A stretch of 64,000 nucleotides of DNA, from contig NZ_ASSJ01000006.1 in the NCBI RefSeq assembly GCF_000473895.1, forward strand, positions 1-64,000. The letters run 5' to 3'. A program made the position numbers and the translations under genes. Positions 47,477 through 55,532 of this stretch are shown here, one piece after another; the first letter of the stretch is position 1; each line of letters starts with the position of its first letter. The stretch is from Rubidibacter lacunae KORDI 51-2 (GTDB taxonomy: Bacteria > Cyanobacteriota > Cyanobacteriia > Cyanobacteriales > Rubidibacteraceae). The notes beneath the pieces were generated by a model that was given only the letters and a program-made list of their open reading frames with translations, was not told the origin of the DNA and did not search any database.

Positions 47477-48074
47477 AGACAACTTCGTTATCGCGATCGC
47501 CTTGTTCTTGCCCTTGACAGCATGCATGCTGCTCTCGCAGAAAAACCCTTATCATGCCCTCGTTATTCGCGGTATTCTGGGAGCTATTGCCGCACTGTTC
47601 TACGCCCTTTTAGGGGCAGCAGATGTTGCTTTAACGGAAGCGCTTGTCGGTACGATGCTATCGATTACCCTGTACGCGATCGCCGTACGGTCGTCTTTAT
47701 GCATGCGCTTGGGCGTGCTGGAAACTGACGAACTCGGCCTTTCTACCCATCACTCTCCAACTTCCGTAACTGAGACTGCGATCGAATCTGTTGGTTCGTT
47801 TGACGAGTTGCTCGGGATCCTGCGTAAAGCGCTGAGCCGCCACCACATGCGCGTCGAATTAGTTCCCTACCCAACAGCTCGTGCTCTGGAATCTGCTCTC
47901 CTCTCAAAAGAGATTCATTCGACCTGTATGTCGAACTTGGCAACTGCCCTTCCGGCACCTGCTAAATCCGAAGCGTGCCAACCGCAATACCATGTGAAAA
48001 CCCGAGTGCCACGACTCTACAACTTGATTCAGCCTGAAGTCCCGCAACACTTGGCTAGTCTCAGTTGTATCTGA
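47469..48074 (+). CDS. DUF4040/MbhD-like antiporter subunit (MnhA C-terminal-like) with long tail
   Basis: From ATG 47469, about 201 residues. The first 85 form three helices matching the MbhD/DUF4040 domain that in other Mrp systems lies at the MnhA C-terminus: NPYHALVIRGILGAIAALFYALLGAADVALTEALVGTM. The remaining 115 residues are soluble and not part of that domain (GSFDELLGILRKALSRHHMRVELVPYPTARALESALLSKE). They may be a cytoplasmic extension with its own function. It overlaps mnhG by 8 bases. Confidence 0.75.
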   Translation: MLEDNFVIAIALFLPLTACMLLSQKNPYHALVIRGILGAIAALFYALLGAADVALTEALVGTMLSITLYAIAVRSSLCMRLGVLETDELGLSTHHSPTSVTETAIESVGSFDELLGILRKALSRHHMRVELVPYPTARALESALLSKEIHSTCMSNLATALPAPAKSEACQPQYHVKTRVPRLYNLIQPEVPQHLASLSCI

Positions 48075-48156
48075 GGTGTACCCGTTTCCCTTTCTTCCGC
48101 TAGCTCGATATTGGCCTGTCGAATTATACGCATCTGCTTCCGAGGAGAAACCACTT

Positions 48157-48819
48157 GTGAAATGGATTTACGTTGTAGCCGGAGCTGCACTGTACCTTAA
48201 AATGCTTTTTTCCCCTGGGATGGCAGCTGAAACTGCCGATCTCGCAGTTGTTCAGATCGTGGTGGAAGAGAGTGGCGTTCCCAATGCTGTTTCGGGGATT
48301 ATTTTCCGCAACCGACTCTACGACACGATTTTTGAGGTCGTTGTCTTTACCCTTGCTGTCTTAGGAGCTAAGTTCCTGCTCGTTGACGAGCAGCCGCACG
48401 CCACAGTTCGCCAATTTGACGATCCACCGTCAGTAGTCCTGGCTCGTTTGGGAGCGACGATCGCTGCCCTCATCAGCATCGAGTTGGCAATTCGCGGTCA
48501 TCTGAGCCCCGGTGGAGGATTTGCCGCGGGTGTTGCTGGGGGAACGGCAATCGGCCTGATTGCGATCACCTCATCGCCGGTTTGGATGGAGTCAATATAC
48601 CAGCGCTGGCGAGCGGCAACTTTAGAGAAAGCAGCAGTCTTGGTCTTTGTGCTAATCTCGGTATTTTCTTTGGTTGGGTACACCCTACCTCATGGGGAAC
48701 TGGGGGCACTCATCGGCGGCGGGTGGATTCCCGTGCTCAATATTCTGGTGGCTATCAAGGTGGCGTTGGGCTCGTGGGCAATCATCTCGATCTTCATTCG
48801 TTACCGAGGGTTGCTTTAA
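48157..48819 (+). CDS. mnhB: Na+/H+ antiporter subunit B (MnhB)
   Basis: GTG 48157, preceded by GAGGAG at 48142-48147, gives 220 residues. GTG 48076 would add 27 and leaves only a 1-base gap after the previous gene. DUF4040-like N-terminal helices are followed by the MnhB core LAIRGHLSPGGGFAAGVAGGTAIGLIAIT and LIGGGWIPVLNILVAIKVALGSW. It is the last gene of the cluster, followed by a hairpin at 48830-48847. Confidence 0.85.
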   Translation: MKWIYVVAGAALYLKMLFSPGMAAETADLAVVQIVVEESGVPNAVSGIIFRNRLYDTIFEVVVFTLAVLGAKFLLVDEQPHATVRQFDDPPSVVLARLGATIAALISIELAIRGHLSPGGGFAAGVAGGTAIGLIAITSSPVWMESIYQRWRAATLEKAAVLVFVLISVFSLVGYTLPHGELGALIGGGWIPVLNILVAIKVALGSWAIISIFIRYRGLL

Positions 48820-48829
48820 ACGCCGTCTT

Positions 48830-48847
48830 CCGGTTGTTATCAACCGG
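48830..48847 (+). terminator. hairpin after the antiporter cluster
   Basis: CCGGTTG (48830-48836) and CAACCGG (48841-48847) with loop TTAT form a perfect stem in the convergent gap between the antiporter cluster and the Omp85-type gene. No T run, but its position suits a bidirectional terminator. Confidence 0.5.
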
Positions 48848-48880
48848 TATCGCGGGCGGTTCGCAAGCTCCTGAAGCTAC

Positions 48881-50263
48881 TCAGAAGCGATCGCCGAATG
48901 CAAAGTGCACGGTCGAGCCGCCGTCGCCATTAAAGCCGAACTCGATCCGCACGCGCCCGAATCCAAAGCGAGCAAACACCCCAATTCCATATCCAAACCC
49001 GCTACCTTCTTTCTCACGTGCTGCTGCTGGATTACCAAGTACCTTGTTGTCAGTGCCGAGGTCGCTTCCATAGTCAAAAAAGAGCGTTCCTCCGAGGTTG
49101 GTGTCTCTCGAGAATAGCTTCAGATTTGCAATAGGAAAGCGGTACTCAATGGTTGCTTGAATAAAGCTCGAACCGGTTCCCAGTTCGCCGATCTCGTAAC
49201 CACGCACGGTTCTGGTACCCCCTAGCGTAAACGCATTGTAAGGTGCGACATCACCGAAGATCGTGCCTGCTTGTAAATTTGCCACTAGTACGCGCGGGCC
49301 CTGAGAAAACCCAAACAATTTCAGCGGGACAAACTGAGTGACGCTGCCGCTGATTCGAGTCGATTCAACAGCACTATCGCCGACTGGAATGGACTGTTCG
49401 AGACCTGCCCGGATTGCCGTCCCCCGTGTGGGAAAGCTCGAGTCATCAACGCTGTCGAAGAACATTGCTGCTTTCAGCGCGAGTAGCTGGTCGAGTCCGT
49501 CGTCGCTAAACGCTAGCGGATTGCCCAACTCGTCCTCGGTGGCAATATCACTGGTAAAGAGATCGGGCCGCGTTGACACCACTTCATAGAGGGCACCCAC
49601 CGCCACGCCCAGTTTCGGGGAGAACGCGTGGAAATACTCGACGCCGCCACCTAATCGATGGACAAACGGGGTATCGCTACCTGCCAAGTCCACATCCCGA
49701 TCGCCTGCCTGAAACGCCGGAATCTGCGAACGTTGGTTGAATAGGTTGATAGCTATTTCGCCAGAGCTGCTCCCGAGTTCGTTGACATAGCTTAAGTCGA
49801 GGCCGACGAGGGCTGGGTCGCCACGCCCTTCTAGAAGTAAGTAGTCATTGCTGGAGAGCTGCTGGCTCAAATGCCCGGTTATAGAGGCAATCGACACGCG
49901 TACTGAAGCAGCATCAACCACCTCTATCCGCGACGGACCGTTGAGTACGGTCGGCTCCCGCAAGCGCGACCCCAATCCCAGCGTAAAGCCCCCACGCTGG
50001 ATCCCCAGACTGAGACGATCGCGGCCCGGTTCGCCGGCTGCATCTGTTTCCGAATGGGCGGCTGATGAATCGGCGGTTTCCGAGTCGTCAGGGGTTACTT
50101 CGGGCTCTGCGTCGGTCTGAGCCAGCAGGTCGCTGGCGCGTTGACTACTCCTAACAATTGGCACGTCTCTAGCCGTCACTACTTCCGCACGTGCGGTTTC
50201 GGCGGGAGCGATCGCCGCGGGCACCAACAAGCACGTCGAGAGACATACAAGATGAAATCGCAT
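48881..50263 (-). CDS. Omp85/BamA-type outer-membrane barrel without POTRA domains
   Basis: From ATG 50263 (GAGGTG upstream) the protein has 460 residues with a signal peptide (LVCLSTCLLVPAAIAPAETARA) and an acidic linker rich in Asp/Ser/Glu. A C-terminal 16-stranded-type barrel shows the Omp85 motifs FTLGGTRTVRGYEIGELG and FFDYGSDLG, ending in Phe. POTRA repeats, standard in BamA and TamA, are not visible; only about 120 residues separate the signal peptide from the barrel. It may be a short surface-antigen (D15-like) protein whose substrate is unknown. ATG 50377 would mask the signal peptide and is unlikely. Confidence 0.8.
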   Translation of the reverse strand: MRFHLVCLSTCLLVPAAIAPAETARAEVVTARDVPIVRSSQRASDLLAQTDAEPEVTPDDSETADSSAAHSETDAAGEPGRDRLSLGIQRGGFTLGLGSRLREPTVLNGPSRIEVVDAASVRVSIASITGHLSQQLSSNDYLLLEGRGDPALVGLDLSYVNELGSSSGEIAINLFNQRSQIPAFQAGDRDVDLAGSDTPFVHRLGGGVEYFHAFSPKLGVAVGALYEVVSTRPDLFTSDIATEDELGNPLAFSDDGLDQLLALKAAMFFDSVDDSSFPTRGTAIRAGLEQSIPVGDSAVESTRISGSVTQFVPLKLFGFSQGPRVLVANLQAGTIFGDVAPYNAFTLGGTRTVRGYEIGELGTGSSFIQATIEYRFPIANLKLFSRDTNLGGTLFFDYGSDLGTDNKVLGNPAAAREKEGSGFGYGIGVFARFGFGRVRIEFGFNGDGGSTVHFAFGDRF

Positions 50264-50583
50264 TACAGCACCTCGAGGGACTGACAGCACTGACTCTGAA
50301 ATCAAGATTGCGCGAAAATCAAGATCGCTTACACGGACGATTCTTTTAAGCAGACTCACACTCTTTATCGCCCACAAATCTTATGGCCCACAACTGCGAT
50401 CGCGCCTGCAGGTCGAGAATGGCAGCCCTATTTTGCGTGCTTAACCGGCCGGCCCGTAGCGCACGTTGCAGCTCCGCGAAGCAAGAGCCCTCCCTGGAGA
50501 GAAGTTAACGCGATCGCGCAGTTTCGCAGTTTAAGATTTGAGCAACACCCCGCTCCCCCGAGCCGCATGACTACTCATTACGC
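50264..50583. other. 320-base divergent region
   Basis: Lies between the Omp85-type gene (minus) and the CPBP gene (plus); probably carries both promoters. No gene or clear motif. Confidence 0.3.
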
Positions 50584-52107
50584 ATGACCTACAAACGCCT
50601 GATCCTGAGTTTACTCACTGCTTTTGCGGTCCTCAGAGTCTTTCTTTCCTTAGGCAGCAGCCTCGGTCAACCTCAGATTCAATCGCGCTTGGAACTGTAC
50701 CAAGTCGACCTAGCCTTGCACGTTGCAGCTCTCCGCGCCGACGACGGTAGCGATACGGCCGATCTCGTTACCCTACGGGAGTCGCTCGTCGGAGACGCAC
50801 CCTACGTAACCGCGCTGGAGAAGTATCAATCCGCGCGTGCGGTTACCGTCAAAACCCTTGACAGCAAGCGATCGCGCCGGCAGGAGCTGATCGAATTGGG
50901 CGTGGAATCTGAGGCACTTGCCCCGCTCGATCTGGCGATCGCCGACCTTCAGCGCTTCATCGCCAGCATCGACCTCAACCTCGGGTTGATCCGAGCACAG
51001 CAAGGCAAAACTGACGATGCCCTCCTTGCCTGGGCGGCGATCGGCAGCAGCAATGGGAGCAGCGAAGCACAAGCTTTTGCTGGTGCGACCCTCACCCAAC
51101 TTTGGCAGGAACCACCGCACGTTGAGATTGCAGCCGAAACGGCCCTGACTGACGTTTTGGACGGCTGGTTTCGCTACCGGGCCCTGCAGCGGCTGTATCT
51201 GATCCAGGAGCGCGTCGATGACGTTAAAACCCTGCAAGCCCGCGAACGCGCGCTTGCGCGCGCTGCTGCCGCGAGACTTGTTGCCATTAGCGCCCTGCCC
51301 GGACTCGGCGGCTTGCTCGGGCTTGGCTTGCTGCTCTTCGTGCTGGGACAGCGCCTGGTTCGCGGCAGAGAGTCGCTTTTGGCAACCAAAGGCGATGTTG
51401 TCTGGAAGACGCCTTGGGATTGGGAAATCACCTGGCAGGTCCTCGTCGGCGGGTTCTTCACGTTCGGGTTGCTCGTGCTGCCGCTGGCGATTCAGTTGCT
51501 CGGCATCAATATTGTTGGCTGGAGCGCGCGCGCTACCGCTCTGTTCTCGTTCGGAACCTATGCAGTTCTAGCCGCAGGCGGTTTAGGCATCCTTTGGGTA
51601 TCGATACGGGCATATCTACCGCTGCCAGAAGAGTGGTTTGTCTGGCGCGGCGGCAACTGGTTGGCATGGGGCATCGGCGGCTATTTGGTCGCTATCCCGC
51701 TCGTGACGTTCGTGTCGCTGATCAACCAGCAGATCTGGCAAGGGCAGGGGGGCAGCAATCCACTGTTGTTCGCGATCGTCGAAACGCAGGATCGACTGGC
51801 ACTCGCAATTTACCTACTGACGGCTTCCGCGGCCGCGCCGCTGTTCGAAGAACTGATCTTCCGGGGCTTCCTGCTCCCCTCGCTCACGCGCTACATGTCC
51901 GTCTGGTCGGCGATCGCGCTCAGCGCCGCGATCTTCTCGATCGCCCATCTCAGCTTGGCGGAGATGCTGCCGCTGGCTACACTCGGCCTCGTACTGGGAG
52001 TGGTCTACACGCGATCGCGCAACCTACTCGCACCGATGGTGCTGCACGGTCTGTGGAACGGCGGCACGCTGCTCGGTCTCTACTTGCTGGGCAGCGGCAT
52101 TGACTAA
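50584..52107 (+). CDS. CPBP (Abi) family intramembrane protease with soluble N-domain
   Basis: The 507-residue protein has an N-terminal signal/anchor (residues 6-25), a soluble helical domain of about 200 residues (GLIRAQQGKTDDALLAWAAIG resembles a TPR-like helix), then about eight membrane segments. The CPBP motifs are EELIFRGFLLPSL (EExxxR), IAHLSLAE and LVLHGLWNGGTLLGLYL-type HxxxN. CPBP enzymes are Rce1-like proteases; many in bacteria have unknown substrates. The large N-domain is typical of cyanobacterial members. Confidence 0.87.
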   Translation: MTYKRLILSLLTAFAVLRVFLSLGSSLGQPQIQSRLELYQVDLALHVAALRADDGSDTADLVTLRESLVGDAPYVTALEKYQSARAVTVKTLDSKRSRRQELIELGVESEALAPLDLAIADLQRFIASIDLNLGLIRAQQGKTDDALLAWAAIGSSNGSSEAQAFAGATLTQLWQEPPHVEIAAETALTDVLDGWFRYRALQRLYLIQERVDDVKTLQARERALARAAAARLVAISALPGLGGLLGLGLLLFVLGQRLVRGRESLLATKGDVVWKTPWDWEITWQVLVGGFFTFGLLVLPLAIQLLGINIVGWSARATALFSFGTYAVLAAGGLGILWVSIRAYLPLPEEWFVWRGGNWLAWGIGGYLVAIPLVTFVSLINQQIWQGQGGSNPLLFAIVETQDRLALAIYLLTASAAAPLFEELIFRGFLLPSLTRYMSVWSAIALSAAIFSIAHLSLAEMLPLATLGLVLGVVYTRSRNLLAPMVLHGLWNGGTLLGLYLLGSGID

Positions 52108-52195
52108 TCGGATGCGATCGCGCATGGGAAATCTGTAGGGACCGACACCGAACCTTTGATTACCCGAGAAATTGGAGTAACCTAGAAGCGCTTAA

Positions 52196-53497
<1,302 letters not shown>

Positions 53498-53582
53498 GGA
53501 AAACGATTGCCAACCATCAGTTAGTTGTAGCGAGCGAGCGGTAACGAACGGCTAGCTAGGGTTGGTGACCGAAACAATTACC

Positions 53583-53620
53583 ATTCGAATCCCGAGGCAC
53601 AGTAGCTTCGGGATTCGAAT
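53583..53620 (+). terminator. 13-bp perfect hairpin after ahcY
   Basis: ATTCGAATCCCGA (53583-53595) pairs perfectly with TCGGGATTCGAAT (53608-53620). A G-U and two further pairs would shorten the loop to 6 bases. TCTTGTATT follows. It is probably the ahcY terminator. Resemblance to a tRNA T-arm is superficial. Confidence 0.65.
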
Positions 53621-53669
53621 TCTTGTATTCGTGGCGCGATCGCGGACACGATCTCTGGGAAGGAGAACG

Positions 53670-54290
53670 ATGATGGCTCGATTGTCTGTAGAGTTAGAGC
53701 GCTTTTTATTTGAGGAGCCGCGTCAGTCGCGGGTGACCTTTGCCGAGTTGCTAGAGCTGGCGCAAGAGCGAGCGTTTGGCGTTTTGTTTGCATTAATTTC
53801 CTTGCCGTCGGCACTCCCGGTGCCAGCACCAGGCTATTCAGTTCCATTTGGCATCGCGCTGTTGCTGTTGGCAATGCAGCTGGCGATCGGGCGGGAGAAG
53901 CCGTGGCTGCCGCCGCGGCTCGCCAAGGGCGCGATCGCGCTCGAAACTGCCCGCAAGTTCGCTAAAAGCGGGACGCCCTGGCTGAAGCGCTTTGAAGCGA
54001 TCGCGCGACCGCGTCTGACATTTCTTTGTACGAACCGAGCCGGTCAAGCATTGATGGGATGCGCGATCGCGTTGATGTCGGTCTCGATGATGATTCCGGT
54101 GCCGCTGACGAATACGGTTCCGGCAATGGGTATTTTTATCACGGGCGTCGGTTTGGTCGAAGACGACGGAGCGATCGCGCTGGGGGGTCTGATTATCTGC
54201 GCGCTGGGGGCGATGCTGACGACGGCAGTTCTGCTGTTCGGGGCGGAAGCGGTGCGTCAGGGCATCAAGCTACTGCTTGGTGCAGGCTAG
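53670..54290 (+). CDS. exopolysaccharide synthesis ExoD family protein
   Basis: The protein of 206 residues starts at ATG 53670 with AAGGAG nearby. Features are the ExoD-like ARLSVELERFLFEEPRQ and helix-rich N-terminal segment (VTFAELLELAQERAFGVLFALISLPSALPVPAPGY), the hydrophobic IPVPLTNTVPAMGIFITGVGLVEDDG, and a C-terminal membrane helix. ExoD proteins are linked to polysaccharide production and alkali tolerance in rhizobia, but the mechanism is unknown. The frame upstream of 53670 overlaps the terminator hairpin. Confidence 0.85.
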   Translation: MMARLSVELERFLFEEPRQSRVTFAELLELAQERAFGVLFALISLPSALPVPAPGYSVPFGIALLLLAMQLAIGREKPWLPPRLAKGAIALETARKFAKSGTPWLKRFEAIARPRLTFLCTNRAGQALMGCAIALMSVSMMIPVPLTNTVPAMGIFITGVGLVEDDGAIALGGLIICALGAMLTTAVLLFGAEAVRQGIKLLLGAG

Positions 54291-54634
54291 GCTATCGAGT
54301 CATTCCCGAACCGAGAGCTTGTTTGTGGCAATTAAATTGGGTTCGCATCGATCCACTGAGTAGACCTCTTGAATAATCACTCTTGAGAAGGCTTGAGAAG
54401 TCATCGAAACCTCCTTTATGAGGTTTTTTGAATTTCTTTGTGTCGCGACAAATAAGGCTTTCAAGTTTTTTCCAGGGGTATAGCTTCGTCATGTCCGAAC
54501 TAAGAGGTTATTTGAAAAGTAGAGTTTCGCGAGAATAGGCACATGCCTCACGACGAGGGAACAGAACTTTCAAGTCCTTTCTACGGGTAGCTCAAGGTAG
54601 TCTGATACTCAGCTGGACCCTTTTCAAACAGCCT
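54291..54634. other. 344-base gap with terminator and MITE-like element
   Basis: Contains the intrinsic terminator at 54407-54429 and the inverted-repeat-bounded element at 54500-54637. No gene. Confidence 0.55.
54407..54429 (+). terminator. intrinsic terminator of exoD-like gene
   Basis: AAACCTC (54407-54413) and GAGGTTT (54420-54426) with loop CTTTAT, leading into a T run (54424-54429). A classical Rho-independent terminator for the plus strand. Confidence 0.75.
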
Positions 54635-54637
54635 CTA
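54500..54637. mobile_element. MITE-like element with ~18-base terminal inverted repeats
   Basis: AGAGGTTATTTGAAAAG (54503-54519) is the inverse of CTTTTCAAACAGCCTCT (54620-54636) with two mismatches. The roughly 140-base interior codes for nothing. Ends of the type GAGGCTGTTTGAAAAG occur in IS elements of cyanobacteria, so this may be a miniature derivative. The right end reaches the TMEM175-like stop codon. Confidence 0.5.
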
Positions 54638-55270
54638 AGACTTGCGCACGTTATTCAAACCTTTTTCAACGAGACGAATCACCTCATCTTCAAACATTAA
54701 CAGCAAAGGGATCAGCACCAACATTCGCCGATCTGGTCCTGGAACAAGGACCACGACGACCATTACCGAAGCAGTAATGACGGTTGCAATCCGACGAGAT
54801 CGCTTCAATTTCCGGAGACCCCATCGATCCTTTGGCAAAACAATCTGGTGCTCTCTATATGCTATTAAAGTGAGATGAAGTAGTAGATCGGTTAACAAAC
54901 AAACGACAATAAAGATGATATCGATGCCGGTACTGTAATTCAGAGACAGTAGAGAGGTCTCCTGATAGCCGCTTTTGAAGAGCAAACGGGCTGAAAACGG
55001 GAGCAAGCATACAACCATTAACGCCAAACCATTGAGCCAAAGTGTTAGTCGGCTGTGGACCTCGACCAGAGCACTGATACGACGTTGGTTATACCAGAAA
55101 CCGAACAATACAAGAAACGTCAGTCCATAGTCAATAATAGTTGCAACGATCTGTTTGGCGTCCTGGTAAATCTGCTTTTCCGTGTCGGGCAAAGGCAATT
55201 CCAAAACCAAAATAGTCATGGCAATTGCGTAAACAGCATCGATTAGGGCACCCAGTCGCTCTCGGTTCAT
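54635..55270 (-). CDS. TMEM175/DUF1211-family potassium channel-like protein
   Basis: The 211-residue protein has five or six hydrophobic helices. The N-terminal segment ERLGALIDAVYAIAMTILVLELPLP corresponds to the TMEM175 helix 1, where the canonical RxxxFSD is here RLGALID. LFGFWYNQRRISALVEVH matches the helix-2/3 loop. Bacterial TMEM175 proteins are K+-permeable channels. The conserved layered hydrophobic gate cannot be assessed in detail. It is the only gene in the interval and may be joined in transcription with nothing else. Confidence 0.8.
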   Translation of the reverse strand: MNRERLGALIDAVYAIAMTILVLELPLPDTEKQIYQDAKQIVATIIDYGLTFLVLFGFWYNQRRISALVEVHSRLTLWLNGLALMVVCLLPFSARLLFKSGYQETSLLSLNYSTGIDIIFIVVCLLTDLLLHLTLIAYREHQIVLPKDRWGLRKLKRSRRIATVITASVMVVVVLVPGPDRRMLVLIPLLLMFEDEVIRLVEKGLNNVRKS

Positions 55271-55456
55271 GGTTTTTCTAGACGATCGATTCTTTCTGAA
55301 AAGGACGCCAATATCAGCAACTCCAAATGTCAGTGCTTTTATAGGACTTCCTTAAGAACTCTAATATGAATGCTTGCTAGCAGGTTTTACTCGAGTTTTC
55401 TGGTGAACATGCTAACCCAGTCTCCTGGAATTAGTACTACATCAATGTTGTTGCAA

Positions 55457-55491
55457 CCAAGACCCTCTTACTGCTTGGCAGAGAGCCTTGG
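55457..55491 (-). terminator. hairpin downstream of the six-gene operon
   Basis: CCAAGACCCTCT (55457-55468) and AGAGAGCCTTGG (55480-55491) pair at 10 of 12 positions. It lies about 40 bases past the stop of the epimerase/STAS gene on the minus strand. No long T tract, but placement suits termination. Confidence 0.45.
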
Positions 55492-55498
55492 TTAATAA

Positions 55499-55522
55499 GT
55501 TATTCGCAACGTTATTCGCAAC
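55499..55522. repeat. tandem 12-base duplication
   Basis: GTTATTCGCAAC occurs twice in succession (55499-55510, 55511-55522), just after the six-gene operon. Confidence 0.6.
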
Positions 55523-55532
55523 TAGTCATGAA

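Noticed and set aside
53583-53600. T-arm-like TTCGAATCCC suggesting a tRNA
   Set aside because: No acceptor, D-arm or anticodon arm around it; explained by the hairpin.
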